Assembly (NCBI RefSeq): GCF_020886315.1
Contig: NZ_AP025226.1
Location: 62,001-126,000 of the forward strand
Length of the DNA: 64,000 nucleotides
Direction of reading: 5' to 3'
Source: Saccharolobus caldissimus
Lineage (GTDB): Archaea; Thermoproteota; Thermoprotei_A; Sulfolobales; Sulfolobaceae
How positions within the stretch are numbered: the stretch's first letter is position 1; each line of letters opens with the position of its first letter. Position numbers and translations under genes: made by a program. Under the pieces are notes generated by a model. It did no database searches. It saw only the letters and a list, made by a program, of their open reading frames with translations, and was not told the DNA's origin. This document shows positions 1 through 9,290 of the stretch, one piece after another.

Positions 1-2
1 GG

Positions 3-431
3 GGTAGAGTATCTCATGGAGTAGTTGTAGATTTCATTAGAAAACTTAATCAAAATCCAAATATTTTGGAAATATTGGGAAATGGCAAACAAAAGAAAAG
101 CTATTTGTATATAGATGAGTTAATAGATGCGTTTGTTCTTCTCGAATATAAAGTCAATACTATTTATGACATATATAACATAGGAAATACTGATTGGATT
201 ACAGTTAATGAAATAGCAGAAATAGTCATAGAAGAAATGAAATTAAATCCTAAAATAGTTTATATAGATGCAGGTGATGGTAGAGGATGGCCAGGTGATG
301 TCAGATTTATGTTACTAGATATATCTAAAATTAAATCACTAGGTTGGTCTCCAAAAAGAGGTTCTAAAGAAACAATAAGGCAAGCAGTGCGAGACTTATT
401 ATTAGGTTATAAAAAGTGTTGTAATAGATAA
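3..431 (+). CDS. NAD-dependent sugar epimerase/dehydratase, C-terminal fragment
   Basis: The reading frame is open from the left window edge, so the gene is truncated; the TTG at 66 is internal and not a real start. About 142 residues are visible. They look like the C-terminal substrate-binding part of an extended short-chain dehydrogenase (UDP-glucose 4-epimerase / dTDP-glucose dehydratase family): a [16 protein letters not shown] stretch, an NIGN-type turn followed by T-V-E-IA, and the late W-PGD-R and D-SK-LGW-P elements. The Rossmann NAD-binding half and the catalytic YxxxK lie outside the window. Substrate cannot be told. A tRNA-Lys gene follows on the other strand. Confidence 0.8.
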   Translation, partial: GRVSHGVVVDFIRKLNQNPNILEILGNGKQKKSYLYIDELIDAFVLLEYKVNTIYDIYNIGNTDWITVNEIAEIVIEEMKLNPKIVYIDAGDGRGWPGDVRFMLLDISKIKSLGWSPKRGSKETIRQAVRDLLLGYKKCCNR

Positions 432-450
432 TAACTATTAATCTTATTGC

Positions 451-547
<97 letters not shown>

Positions 548-744
548 TTACGCATGATTTATTATCTATAAGTATATAAAGTAAACGGTTTAAGATAAGC
601 CAAAACTAGGAGAGTTGCAAATAACTCTAAGCATATAAGATCTCACATTTTTATATTCTATACGAAACTTTTTAACCCTGATAATTTGTCATTCATATTT
701 ATAATTTTATTTCTATTATGATTTATATAAAATAGAATATTATT

Positions 745-1866
745 TCAATACATATAAATCTTGGAATCACATAAGTTAATTAGATCCTTATCATGAGTTG
801 CTATTATCAGTCCTCTTTTATCCTCTTTAAGCAATTTAACCATCTCGTAAAATGATAATAACGCTTCACCGTCCATCCCTACGCTAGGTTCATCGAGACC
901 TATTACTTTCGAATTAGAAGAGAAAGCTGAGGCTATTAGTACCCGCATCTTTTGCCCAAAACTTAAAGTATATGGACTTCTATCTAATAGATCCTCTAAT
1001 TTAAATAATGTTATTACTTTTTTATCATTTATCATTTCCCTAACTGTAAAATAAAAAAACTGTAAATCAACTTCTTGGAAAATTGTAAATACTTTTTTAG
1101 CTAATTTCTTTAAAATGGTAGTTTTACCGCTACCATTTTTCCCTAATAGACATAACACTTCCCCTTCTCTAACCTTAATCTTAAAATTATTGACTTCAAC
1201 ATTTAATATCTCATTTCCAATTTTACTTTCTATTTTAGGTAGTCTGAATCCCCTTAAACCCTCGTTTTTAAGAAAACTTTCATCGAATAACTTATCTTTC
1301 CCTATTTCCCGTATTTCTTGATTATTTTTAATTAAGTAAACTCTATCTATAATTTTCCTTATTTCTTCTATTCTATGTTCCGCTATTAAACTACTTTTAG
1401 GTATAATAGAATTCACAATATTTATCCCCTCTTCATCTAAATTAGCTAAAGGCTCATCAAGTAAAATATAGCTAGGATTAGACGCTAATATGCATGCTAT
1501 TACATACCTCCTTTTATAACCATCAGAAAGTTTACTAAACTCTTCATCGTAATATTTACCCATTAATCTTTTAGGTATTTCCTCATTTACAAAATGAAAC
1601 CTTTTCATTAAATTAATCTCCTCTTTACAAGTGAGTGATAATATCTGAGAATATACGTCTTGTAAAACTGCTGAAACCTTCGAATAATCCCTACTAGAGC
1701 AAAAGTCTACATTATCGACAAAGACGTCAGAAATCTTATCACTTAAGCATAAGGTGGATATAATAAGAGTAGTTTTACCACTACCATTCTTTCCTATTAA
1801 TCCTACTCTTTCATCTCTCCCTATCTCAATCTTTCCACTTAAGTACTTAGGAGAAATGATAAGCAT
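745..1866 (-). CDS. ECF-type ABC transporter, tandem ATPase protein
   Basis: Two ABC ATPase domains in one short chain (373 aa). Domain 1: Walker [10 protein letters not shown] near residues 25-33, Q-loop VLQD, signature LSDGYKRR, Walker B YILLDEP near 134-140, switch His in AEH. Domain 2: Walker [10 protein letters not shown] near 241-249, Q-loop IFQE, signature LSFGQKMR, Walker B VIGLDEP, switch ATHD. This duplicated layout is typical of archaeal EcfA energisers of vitamin/cobalt uptake systems. Each domain is trimmed relative to usual EcfA proteins. It overlaps the upstream membrane-protein gene by 28 bp and is the last gene of the three-gene transporter operon. The transported substrate is not shown by this subunit. 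Confidence 0.88.
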   Translation of the reverse strand: MLIISPKYLSGKIEIGRDERVGLIGKNGSGKTTLIISTLCLSDKISDVFVDNVDFCSSRDYSKVSAVLQDVYSQILSLTCKEEINLMKRFHFVNEEIPKRLMGKYYDEEFSKLSDGYKRRYVIACILASNPSYILLDEPLANLDEEGINIVNSIIPKSSLIAEHRIEEIRKIIDRVYLIKNNQEIREIGKDKLFDESFLKNEGLRGFRLPKIESKIGNEILNVEVNNFKIKVREGEVLCLLGKNGSGKTTILKKLAKKVFTIFQEVDLQFFYFTVREMINDKKVITLFKLEDLLDRSPYTLSFGQKMRVLIASAFSSNSKVIGLDEPSVGMDGEALLSFYEMVKLLKEDKRGLIIATHDKDLINLCDSKIYMY

Positions 1867-2420
1867 AACACTGTAACACCTAATATTAAAAATAAAATAT
1901 CATTTTTGCTAGGCTTAAAGCCAAATTTATGCTGATATTTCCCAAATAGTTTAATAGTATAAGCGATGTATAAGTTTTCAGCTATCTTTACTGTTTCAAC
2001 TAGGATTGGTAATAAAACTCTCTTTAAGTTTAACAAACTAATTTTCCTTATTCCTGCATAAAAACTAACCTTACTAGCCATCTCGTAAAATCGAGGATAA
2101 TATGAGAGGGCTATCACAACTGAGATACCTTTAGAACCCAATAAATCTAATATAGAAGATCTATCAGTATAATCACTTAATATAAAAAATAAATTCATTA
2201 ATGTAAGTGCTCTTAAGGTATAATCATATATATAAATTTTATTAAAAGTATATAATATAATTAATGATAAAATAGCTATTAGTAATTCAGTTAAAATAAG
2301 GGATACTCTTCTATATAAAATACCTAATGATAGGATAAATGGCAGAAGAAAATTATATAAAAAACTCGATATATAAGTAAGTATAGAAAATAATAGAATA
2401 TAAATGAATTTAACTTTCAT
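1839..2420 (-). CDS. ECF transporter transmembrane T component (EcfT/CbiQ-like)
   Basis: A 193-residue protein, mostly hydrophobic, with several predicted membrane segments (roughly residues 3-35, 38-60, 70-90 and the C-terminal 173-192). Its position between an S-like membrane protein and a tandem ATPase, with 4-bp and 28-bp overlaps, supports EcfT. The central region with charged stretches (about 110-160, '[17 protein letters not shown]') resembles the cytoplasmic coupling helices that in EcfT dock to the ATPases, although the textbook A-R-G coupling motifs are not obvious. Length is shorter than bacterial EcfT (about 260 aa). Function inferred mainly from context. Confidence 0.7.
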   Translation of the reverse strand: MKVKFIYILLFSILTYISSFLYNFLLPFILSLGILYRRVSLILTELLIAILSLIILYTFNKIYIYDYTLRALTLMNLFFILSDYTDRSSILDLLGSKGISVVIALSYYPRFYEMASKVSFYAGIRKISLLNLKRVLLPILVETVKIAENLYIAYTIKLFGKYQHKFGFKPSKNDILFLILGVTVLCLSFLLST

Positions 2421-2971
2421 TTTACTACACCAGATTTTATTAAATAAGATGTAATAAAATAGGCAATTACTCCCATTACTGCACTCTCAAGAAACATAGC
2501 AATTGATATACCAATCCAGATATAAATTGATGTCACAACTGGTGCTGGAACCTTTATCATATATAGGGCTAACAATGTGCTTAAAATCCCCTCTAAACCT
2601 CCTGCAATACAGGTATATGTTACTACTGCCTTTAACGACCTATAGCCCATAAGTCTAGTTAATAATTCTACAATTAATGCAATTAAAACTAAGGGGATGG
2701 CTACAAAGAATAAGAAACTAACGGCGTATAGAGCGGCACTTATAAGACCTATAAGAAGCGGACCTAATTTTCTATTAATAATCTGGATACCTACAGATAA
2801 AATAATTAAAGGTACCGTCAAGTTAAGAATTGGATCTGCAAATATATTTATAGCATAAAGACCAGTACTTAAAGCTAATCCTGCGGCTATTGCATAAGAA
2901 GCGATAGAAAATATAGCTGCATAAATAGTAGCCCTTCTTAATGACATTTCATTAGATGCCTTATCGCTCAT
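2417..2971 (-). CDS. ECF transporter substrate-binding membrane S component
   Basis: A 184-residue protein with about five or six hydrophobic segments after a short charged N-terminus; first gene of the operon, overlapping the T-component gene by 4 bp (ATGA). Size and topology fit S components (EcfS, usually 170-200 aa), which bind the vitamin or metal substrate. I could not match it to a specific vitamin family. The neighbouring divergent ThDP-enzyme gene on the same strand hints at, but does not prove, a thiamin or thiamin-precursor link. Confidence 0.65.
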   Translation of the reverse strand: MSDKASNEMSLRRATIYAAIFSIASYAIAAGLALSTGLYAINIFADPILNLTVPLIILSVGIQIINRKLGPLLIGLISAALYAVSFLFFVAIPLVLIALIVELLTRLMGYRSLKAVVTYTCIAGGLEGILSTLLALYMIKVPAPVVTSIYIWIGISIAMFLESAVMGVIAYFITSYLIKSGVVK

Positions 2972-3075
2972 ATTCTAAATATATTACCTAACTTAAAATA
3001 AAAGTTTATATACTTATTAGTAAAATTTGTCTAGAACTAATTTCTTAAAATATAAAAAAGTACAAATAGACAGTA

Positions 3076-4704
3076 TTAAATTCTCGGCATAACTATGGAT
3101 TCAAAATCTGGATCTACTTTTATGTTTATAAGCTTTACATCACTTTTCAATGCCTCATTTAATTCAGTAATTGATGATACATTGATTCCCTTTAATACTT
3201 TCTCTACTAAATTATCAATGTAGAGCTCATTTATGCTAGTTTGAGACCTTGATATAGTAGGTAAATCAGATCTTGAAACGTCAATATAATTTCTTCCATA
3301 ATCATTTAACACGAGTACCTTTCCTTTAATCTTATCAATTTTATACTCTAATAATGAAATTGAAGTTATTAACCCTTCTACGTCAGTTATAGCAAACGCT
3401 CTATGATTTGAACATATTGAGCCCCCAATAGCTATTCCTCTTTCCAGTAAAGATTCTCCAGTGTACCACGTTTTTTTAGATCTTATGGGTAATCTAACAA
3501 AGTCTATTGTAGTTGGAGCAATATCTAGGAATATTTTATCAAAATTTCCTAACTCTGCTAAAGTTTTAACTACATCGTATGGCCAGATACCATCATGAGA
3601 TTTAATATTAATAGGCTTTTGAGCTTTCCTTAATAATTCAGCTGATCCCCTTTCTATTTTATCTTTTATCTTAACCTTTAGTTGCGCTAATAACTCCTTA
3701 ATAAATAGCCCAGTATCAGCAACTACTGGAACATGAGGCATGAATACTTTGCCTATATCTTCACCATCTATATTATTATGTACTAAAATTCCTTTATATT
3801 TAATCGACCAACCTGCGGTGGACAATTGAGTAAATCTAGTACCTAAAGCTAATATCACGTCAGCATTTTCTAATGCAGTGTTTGCAGCCTCAGTCCCATA
3901 AAGACCTAATCCCTCTCCAGCAAATAGCTTATGATCAGATGGTATTGAACCTTTAGCTTTAAATGTAGTTATTACTGGGGCGTCAATTAACTCAGCTAAC
4001 TCAATCAAAAGATCTTCTGCGTCACTTAGTACTACACCATAACCTGCGATTATTACTGGTAACTTAGAATTAACTATAAGCTCTGCAACTTTTGCTACAG
4101 TGTTTTTATCAGGGGTTCTTTTCTCTGGTTTTTGTCCAGCAGTAGATAAAGGATAAGCTTTCATTTTAAATAAGTCTTCAGAGATTTCAACATAAGAAGG
4201 CCTTGGTCTATTACTTACTGCCTCCTTATATGCTTTCTCTATAGTTAAAGTTATTTCTTCTATACTAATAACCCTTTCTCTAACCTTTGTTATAGGGGAT
4301 AAGATACTTGACAAGTCATCATTTGTTCTAAATTCACCTATTCTAGCCCTTCCAGTATCCTTATACGACCTTATACTTGAAATTATGAGAAGAGGTACAG
4401 ATTCCATATAAGCTTGAGCTATAATATTTACAGCCTCTGTAAGTTTAGAACCTGGTATTTGAATTATAGTTCCAACTGTGTTATTTTCTTGGGCATAAGA
4501 ATAAGCTAATATTGAAGCATCTTTAATAGAAATTGAGAAATCGATATCGATACTGTATTTTTGTAACATCTCCTTTACAATATTAGGTAAAGAATACGTT
4601 GTAAAAACCTTTGTTATTCCTAAATCTTTGAGAACATAAGCTAACGCCTCTTCTCCTTTCATCTCTACACCTAAAGTCTCCTCTTTCCTTTTAGGTTGGC
4701 TCAT
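3076..4704 (-). CDS. Divergent ThDP-dependent enzyme homologue (acetolactate-synthase-like)
   Basis: 542 aa, the usual length of the acetolactate synthase/pyruvate oxidase family, with its three-domain order: N-terminal Pyr domain (about 15-180), central nucleotide-type domain (about 205-345, 'KLPVIIAGYGV', 'ADVILALGTRF') and C-terminal PP domain (about 380-540). Diagnostic sites are eroded: the RHEQ containing the ThDP-activating glutamate reads IKDAS (Glu replaced by Asp), the SGPG loop reads IPGSK, and the GDG of the diphosphate/Mg motif reads TDVEG, although Asp and a later LND are kept. Membership of the fold is clear; the reaction is not. An AT-rich TATA-like GATTTAAAA lies about 25 bp upstream of the ATG, consistent with a leaderless mRNA. 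It is unlikely to be the main acetolactate synthase. Confidence 0.8.
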   Translation of the reverse strand: MSQPKRKEETLGVEMKGEEALAYVLKDLGITKVFTTYSLPNIVKEMLQKYSIDIDFSISIKDASILAYSYAQENNTVGTIIQIPGSKLTEAVNIIAQAYMESVPLLIISSIRSYKDTGRARIGEFRTNDDLSSILSPITKVRERVISIEEITLTIEKAYKEAVSNRPRPSYVEISEDLFKMKAYPLSTAGQKPEKRTPDKNTVAKVAELIVNSKLPVIIAGYGVVLSDAEDLLIELAELIDAPVITTFKAKGSIPSDHKLFAGEGLGLYGTEAANTALENADVILALGTRFTQLSTAGWSIKYKGILVHNNIDGEDIGKVFMPHVPVVADTGLFIKELLAQLKVKIKDKIERGSAELLRKAQKPINIKSHDGIWPYDVVKTLAELGNFDKIFLDIAPTTIDFVRLPIRSKKTWYTGESLLERGIAIGGSICSNHRAFAITDVEGLITSISLLEYKIDKIKGKVLVLNDYGRNYIDVSRSDLPTISRSQTSINELYIDNLVEKVLKGINVSSITELNEALKSDVKLINIKVDPDFESIVMPRI

Positions 4705-4743
4705 ATTGCCATTATAAAACGAACTAATTTTTAAATCTTTAAA

Positions 4744-4857
4744 AGCCGGGGGCGGGATTCGAACCCGCGAAATAACGGGTTTCTACAACAGCCACTGCGG
4801 CCCTTAGCGCTACCGATAGGCAGGTAGTGCCGCCTTAGACCGCTCGGCCACCCCGGC
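4744..4857 (-). tRNA. tRNA gene with intron(s), isotype unresolved
   Basis: On the minus strand a perfect 7-bp acceptor stem GCCGGGG/CCCCGGC encloses a D-arm (GCC...GGC) and a T-arm GCGGG-TTCGAAT-CCCGC, so this is a tRNA gene. At 114 nt it must carry one or more introns or a long variable arm. I could not assign an anticodon: no 7-nt loop with U33 is obtained by removing a single insert at 37/38. The D-arm resembles the Ser/Leu type in this window, but the discriminator base is U73, more like archaeal tRNA-Cys. A CTACC/GGTAG hairpin lies within the probable intron. Confidence 0.8.
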
Positions 4858-4883
4858 ACTAACAAATATAACTTAATAAATAG

Positions 4884-4893
4884 CTATTTAAAA
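4884..4893 (+). promoter_or_regulatory. TATA box of the 4912 nucleotidyltransferase gene
   Basis: CTATTTAAAA, a good crenarchaeal TATA box. Its centre lies about 24-25 bp upstream of the ATG at 4912, predicting a leaderless transcript that begins at that codon rather than at the in-frame ATG at 4897. Confidence 0.55.
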
Positions 4894-4911
4894 ACTATGT
4901 GGGTTAAAAAC

Positions 4912-5472
4912 ATGATACCATTTAATAAAATAGGAGAAGTTCTTCATGAACTACAGAATCTTACAGATTTTGTAATAATAGGAGATACTATAGTAGATAT
5001 AGAATTAAAAAGAAAGGGTACAGAAAGCGATGTAGACTTGTTCGTATTAGGAGTAAGCGTTCTTATTGAAGACGATAAGATCCGGGAATTCGCTTATGAA
5101 AGAGGATGGGATTATGGGAAAACTCCAATAGATACTCCTAGGTTATTAGTGCCTATTAATGATGAACAATTACAAATCGATTTATATGAAAATATACAAG
5201 ACTTCTTTGTACCTAAAGATATTTTAGATAATGCAATTTACGTAAAAATAGGTGGGTATACGTTTAAAAGCGTTAGATTAGAGGATTACATCTTACTTAA
5301 AGCTAATGCTTTCAGAGAAGAGGATGAAGATGAGTTAAAGACTATTGTTTACTTAATTGGAGAAGGAAAGCTAAAAATAGATAAAGACTATTTAAAAAAT
5401 CACATAGAGATTTTTGAAGAAAATGCTAATAGCATAAGGGAAAGATTATCCTCAGTTGGAATAAAAATTTAG
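4912..5472 (+). CDS. Small nucleotidyltransferase-fold protein
   Basis: 186 residues from the preferred start at 4912 (191 from the ATG at 4897; the TATA box at 4884-4893 favours 4912). Residues around 22-48 contain '[12 protein letters not shown]' followed by '[10 protein letters not shown]', matching the G-x-D-x-D metal-binding core of the DNA-polymerase-beta nucleotidyltransferase fold; 'QIDLY' near 100 may be the third acidic strand. '[11 protein letters not shown]' and the helical C-terminus resemble antitoxin-type or sugar-nucleotide-type minimal nucleotidyltransferases (MNT / AbiEii relatives). No HEPN or other toxin partner lies beside it, so a stand-alone role is likely. Substrate unknown. 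Confidence 0.7.
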   Translation: MIPFNKIGEVLHELQNLTDFVIIGDTIVDIELKRKGTESDVDLFVLGVSVLIEDDKIREFAYERGWDYGKTPIDTPRLLVPINDEQLQIDLYENIQDFFVPKDILDNAIYVKIGGYTFKSVRLEDYILLKANAFREEDEDELKTIVYLIGEGKLKIDKDYLKNHIEIFEENANSIRERLSSVGIKI

Positions 5473-5486
5473 TTATTTAAAAAACT

Positions 5487-5657
5487 CTAACCTTTCTTAG
5501 TAGGTAATTCTTTCTTCTTTAATCTTAAATTTGTACTGTGACATCTTCTACATTTTGTAGCTCTTATTGGATTAAGTGCTCCGCATTTTCTACATACTTT
5601 TTTCATAAATACCCTCTGTTGTACTATCTGCAACTTAACTGGATCGGTTAGCGGCAT
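5487..5657 (-). CDS. rpl40e: 50S ribosomal protein L40e
   Basis: A 56-codon gene, easily missed because of its size. The translation starts [10 protein letters not shown], continues with [20 protein letters not shown] and ends in a lysine-rich tail [13 protein letters not shown]. The CxxC-x10-CxxC zinc ribbon and the basic tail are those of archaeal/eukaryotic ribosomal protein L40e (fused to ubiquitin in eukaryotes, free here). Length equals that of the family. It is divergent from the KH-domain gene at 5719, with about 60 bp between the starts for both promoters. Confidence 0.93.
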   Translation of the reverse strand: MPLTDPVKLQIVQQRVFMKKVCRKCGALNPIRATKCRRCHSTNLRLKKKELPTKKG

Positions 5658-5718
5658 TTATTTATCCCACTATAACTATATTAGCTCACATTCATAAGTA
5701 TTGCGGTAAACGAAGTGA

Positions 5719-6231
5719 ATGAAGATGAAGATTCCGCTCGATTATGTTTGTGTCAGAAGTGGACTTCTTTGTAACAGATGCCAATCTCTTATTGATAGTG
5801 GAGAGGTAGCTGATTATGAAGTTGAAATAATTAAAATATTATTAGAATTAGAGGACACTCAATTTAAGGAATTAAAGGACTGTGTGTATCATAAAGCTTA
5901 CAAAGTAAATGGACTATTAATCTTACTAGTTACAAGTGGACCAGAAATGACTCAACAAAAGTGGATTAAGATAGCCAGAATATTACAAGAAAGATTAAAT
6001 ATGAAAGTTAGGGTTCTTGAAAAAACTAATAGCATAAAGAATAGCGCAGTTCAGTTATTATCTCCAGCTAGAGTTCTTGGTGTAAACACTGTATGGATGC
6101 CAGATGGATCTGTTCAATATGTAATTAGAGTATCTAAATCAGAAAAAAGATTATTGCCAGCTGAAGCGCAGTTATTAGAGTCAGCTTTAACTAAAATACA
6201 CTCTACACCAGTTAGAATAAGGGTAGAGTAA
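5719..6231 (+). CDS. NusA-like KH-domain RNA-binding protein
   Basis: 170 aa. The N-terminus has a cysteine cluster ([12 protein letters not shown], residues 11-22) that may bind zinc, followed by a KH-like region ('[28 protein letters not shown]', then '[27 protein letters not shown]'). This matches crenarchaeal proteins annotated as NusA-like transcription factors, distinct from the two-KH NusA at 51913. It sits 2 bp upstream of aspS and is probably co-transcribed with it. The exact start is uncertain: a second in-frame ATG follows two codons later. Role in transcription or tRNA biology is inferred. Confidence 0.7.
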   Translation: MKMKIPLDYVCVRSGLLCNRCQSLIDSGEVADYEVEIIKILLELEDTQFKELKDCVYHKAYKVNGLLILLVTSGPEMTQQKWIKIARILQERLNMKVRVLEKTNSIKNSAVQLLSPARVLGVNTVWMPDGSVQYVIRVSKSEKRLLPAEAQLLESALTKIHSTPVRIRVE

Positions 6232-6233
6232 AA

Positions 6234-7523
6234 TTGTATAGAACACACTTTATTTCAGAATTAGATAGTAACCTAGATGGAAAGGAAGTAAGAGTAGCTG
6301 GCTGGGTACATACAATTAGAAATTTGGGTGGCAAAATATTCATATTGCTTAGGGATAAAAGTGGGATAGGTCAGATTGTAGTTGAGAAAAATAGTAAAGT
6401 GTATGAGATAGCTAAAGATTTAACATTAGAGTCCGCAGTATCAATACTTGGAGTTGTAAAAAGCGATCAGAGAGCACCAAATGGCGTAGAAGTTCACGCA
6501 AAAGAAATTGAGGTATTGTCATTTGCAAAATCGCCTCTTCCATTAGATGTTACGGGTAAAGTGAAGGCTGATATTGATACTAGGCTTAGGGAAAGGCTAC
6601 TTGACTTAAGGAGGTTAGAAATGCAAGCAGTCTTGAAAATACAATCGGTAGCTGTTAAGTCATTCAGAAATACTTTATATAAGAATGGATTTATTGAAGT
6701 GTTCACTCCCAAAATTATTGCTAGTGCAACTGAAGGGGGTGCTCAACTGTTTCCAGTAGTTTATTTTGGAAAGGAAGCATTTTTAGCTCAAAGTCCGCAA
6801 TTGTATAAGGAGTTGCTGGCTGGCGCTGCTGAGAGGGTATTCGAAATAGCACCTGCATGGAGAGCAGAAGAATCAGACACACCTTATCATCTCTCAGAGT
6901 TTATTAGTATGGACGTTGAAATGGCATTTGCTGACTATAATGACGTTATGAAATTAATAGAAGAAATAATATATAACATGGTAAATGACGTAAAAAGAGA
7001 ATGTTCAAATGAATTAAAAATATTAAATTATACTCTACCTAATGTTAAAATTCCTATAAATAAAATAACATATTCTGATGCTATAGAAATATTAAAGAGT
7101 AAAGGTCTAAATATAAAATTCGGTGATGATATAGGAACTCCAGAATTAAGAGTACTATATAATGAAATAAAGGAAGATCTTTATTTCATTATCGATTGGC
7201 CATGGCTAAGCAGACCGTTTTATACTAAGCAGAAGAAAGATAGTCCTCAGCTAAGTGAGAGCTTTGATCTAATTTTCAGATGGCTTGAGATAGCTTCGGG
7301 TAGCTCAAGAAATAATGTTAGAGAAGTCCTAGAGAATTCATTAAAGGTTAGAGGTTTAAATCCAGAAAGTTTTGAGTTTTTCCTTAAATGGTTTGACTAT
7401 GGTATGCCGCCGCATGCTGGTTTTGGAATGGGATTAGCGAGATTAATGTTAATGTTAACCGGTTTGCAAAGTGTAAAAGAAGTTGTACCATTCCCAAGAG
7501 ATAAGAAAAGACTTGTACCATAA
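6234..7523 (+). CDS. aspS: Aspartyl-tRNA synthetase (class II)
   Basis: 429 aa, the normal length for archaeal AspRS. An N-terminal OB-fold anticodon-binding domain ('[23 protein letters not shown]', about 19-100) is followed by the class II core: motif 1 near 150-165, motif 2 with '[20 protein letters not shown]' near 200-225, and motif 3 '[15 protein letters not shown]' near 398-412. It charges tRNA-Asp; archaeal members may also charge tRNA-Asn, which cannot be judged here. The start is TTG, 2 bp after the upstream KH gene. Confidence 0.97.
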   Translation: MYRTHFISELDSNLDGKEVRVAGWVHTIRNLGGKIFILLRDKSGIGQIVVEKNSKVYEIAKDLTLESAVSILGVVKSDQRAPNGVEVHAKEIEVLSFAKSPLPLDVTGKVKADIDTRLRERLLDLRRLEMQAVLKIQSVAVKSFRNTLYKNGFIEVFTPKIIASATEGGAQLFPVVYFGKEAFLAQSPQLYKELLAGAAERVFEIAPAWRAEESDTPYHLSEFISMDVEMAFADYNDVMKLIEEIIYNMVNDVKRECSNELKILNYTLPNVKIPINKITYSDAIEILKSKGLNIKFGDDIGTPELRVLYNEIKEDLYFIIDWPWLSRPFYTKQKKDSPQLSESFDLIFRWLEIASGSSRNNVREVLENSLKVRGLNPESFEFFLKWFDYGMPPHAGFGMGLARLMLMLTGLQSVKEVVPFPRDKKRLVP

Positions 7524-7525
7524 TC

Positions 7526-8629
7526 TTATGTAAATTTTCTAGGGTCCCCTTTAAGTATTTCCCTAAGTACTACTGTGGCGTACATTCCTCTATCTAATGT
7601 AAAAGATATTGTATTTGTTTTTTCATTTATTTTAATATTTCTTACTTTCATAAAAGCCTTTCTAATGAGAGTTCTTAACGATACTTTAAATTCCTTAATA
7701 TTGAAAAAATTTCTTTCTATTCCTTCTTCCAAATAAATTTGTTTGCATAATTCATCACAATTATCGTAATAAGTAGGAATTATTACATTTACATTATCTT
7801 TTTCGGCTAACTTTCTATATTCATCTAATTTTCTAGATAAATAAAGATTAAAAATATAGCTTTGGTAAGCATCCAAATATAGTGAAATTGGTATAAAACT
7901 ATTCTTTAATGCAAGATAATAATTTCCGAATTTGAGATAATTTTTAATTAATGTTTTCTCCTGCTTAAACTTTGATGGTAATAAACGAAGGGCTTCCTTA
8001 AATTCATTATTTACAATTAATTTTCTTACGCTCCTAATCTCGTCTGATTCAGATAAAAAGGGATAAGTAAGTATATAATAAAAAGCTCTTTCCCAATCTC
8101 TTTTTAGTAAATACTTACCCACTATATGTGTAATAGGTCTTCGCGAGCCAAATCTCTGATAACCTATATAAGCTGGGATATATGGGTCTTTTGATATATC
8201 TCTTAGTCTTTCTTTAATTATATCAAAATCTGATGTAATTAGTGTAATTTCAAAAATATTTCCGGTATGATTAAGCTTTTTGGGTGAGAAACCCAAAAAT
8301 CTTAAAGAAATGTTTTCTGTATTATATTCTTGTATTATAGAATTCTCGTCACCTTCTTTTATTATATACACTAATTGCTCGGTTATGGCATTAGCATCCT
8401 TAATTCCTAAATAATTAACTTTTTTTCTTAAAACTTTCTGGATTTCAGCTAACATAGAAAAGTGATCTATTCCCTTTTTAGTTAGAAGATATACTATATA
8501 TTTGCCCACTCTATCTCCTCTCCACTCTTCTGCAGACCTAAAGTCAATTTCTTCTATAACCTTAAATCCGTTAGGTCTTTCTATAGTAGCATTAATCTCA
8601 TTCCAATCTTCATAATAATATCTTTCCAT
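7526..8629 (-). CDS. truD: tRNA pseudouridine synthase TruD family
   Basis: 367 aa. TruD-family hallmarks are present: 'DFRSAEEWRG-R-GKYIVYLLTKKGIDH' near the N-terminus, 'YLGIKDANA' with the catalytic Asp at about residue 78, 'SPKKLNHTGNIFEITLI' near 155, 'AYIGYQRFGSRRPITHIVGKYLLKRDWERA' near 175-205 and a C-terminal 'DRGMYATVVLREILKGDP'. The enzyme isomerises a uridine to pseudouridine in RNA (U13 of tRNA in bacteria; archaeal/eukaryotic relatives, Pus7, have additional sites). Tail-to-tail with aspS with only 2 bp between; 29 bp downstream of pth2 on the same strand. Confidence 0.92.
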   Translation of the reverse strand: MERYYYEDWNEINATIERPNGFKVIEEIDFRSAEEWRGDRVGKYIVYLLTKKGIDHFSMLAEIQKVLRKKVNYLGIKDANAITEQLVYIIKEGDENSIIQEYNTENISLRFLGFSPKKLNHTGNIFEITLITSDFDIIKERLRDISKDPYIPAYIGYQRFGSRRPITHIVGKYLLKRDWERAFYYILTYPFLSESDEIRSVRKLIVNNEFKEALRLLPSKFKQEKTLIKNYLKFGNYYLALKNSFIPISLYLDAYQSYIFNLYLSRKLDEYRKLAEKDNVNVIIPTYYDNCDELCKQIYLEEGIERNFFNIKEFKVSLRTLIRKAFMKVRNIKINEKTNTISFTLDRGMYATVVLREILKGDPRKFT

Positions 8630-8658
8630 TCCTATTGCTATATCAATTTCATGAGGTT

Positions 8659-9021
8659 TTATAACAATTTCAAATCACCCGTAATATCATCAATTATATT
8701 ATTTGGTGCGGGACCTATGCCTATACATGTTATAGTTCCAGGTTCTAATTGAGTTTTGCCAGCATCCTCAATAATAGAAACTGGTATACCCATTTCTTTA
8801 GCCTTTTTAAATCTTGTTAATAACTCTTCTAGGCTTTTAATCTTAACTACTATTTTTGGTTGACCTTCATTTAACCATAAATTAAGCCATTCCTTCCACC
8901 GGGAGTTATTAGAATTTAGTATCTCAAACACTAAACTTACAGCCGCATGTGCTACTTGAGCTGCTATCTTACCCTTTCCCATCTTTATATCATCTCTAAC
9001 AACTATGACCATCTTAATCAT
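8659..9021 (-). CDS. pth2: Peptidyl-tRNA hydrolase, Pth2 type
   Basis: 120 aa, full length for the archaeal/eukaryotic Pth2 family. Shows 'MVIVVRDDIKMGKGKIAAQVAHAAV' at the N-terminus, 'KIVVKIKSLEELL' and 'IEDAGKTQLEPGTITCIGIGPAPNNIIDDITGDLKLL' at the C-terminus, which hold the conserved Lys and Asp residues of the family. Releases peptidyl chains from tRNA during drop-off. Probably first gene of a pth2-truD operon. Confidence 0.97.
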   Translation of the reverse strand: MIKMVIVVRDDIKMGKGKIAAQVAHAAVSLVFEILNSNNSRWKEWLNLWLNEGQPKIVVKIKSLEELLTRFKKAKEMGIPVSIIEDAGKTQLEPGTITCIGIGPAPNNIIDDITGDLKLL

Positions 9022-9083
9022 TAATTAACCCGAGATACCAAATACTTTTAAATTTTTATTGAAGGTTAATAAGAGGGAATATT

Positions 9084-9281
9084 ATGGCAGTAAAATTAAG
9101 CATAAGGGAAGAAGTTGAACCACCAGTTTGTTCTAGCTGTGGAAAAATAATTCATCCAAAAGAAAAGGGCGTGGAATTTTATTGTCCTAATTGTGGTGAG
9201 GTTCTAATAAGAAGAGATTATATGTGTAGAAAACAAGGAGTAGAGTACGTATGTCCTAATTGTGGCTTTAAAGGGCCTTAA
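9084..9281 (+). CDS. Zinc-ribbon RNA-binding protein (DUF1610 type)
   Basis: 65 aa with cysteine pairs 'VCSSCG' , 'YCPNCG' and 'YVCPNCG' plus a single Cys in 'YMCRK', a pattern seen in small archaeal Zn-ribbon proteins that precede the aEF1B gene in many archaea. Eight to ten bases separate it from the aEF1B gene, with a GGTGGG Shine-Dalgarno between them, so the two are co-transcribed. A translation-related role is inferred from that conserved pairing. Confidence 0.8.
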   Translation: MAVKLSIREEVEPPVCSSCGKIIHPKEKGVEFYCPNCGEVLIRRDYMCRKQGVEYVCPNCGFKGP

Positions 9282-9290
9282 GGTGGGAAA

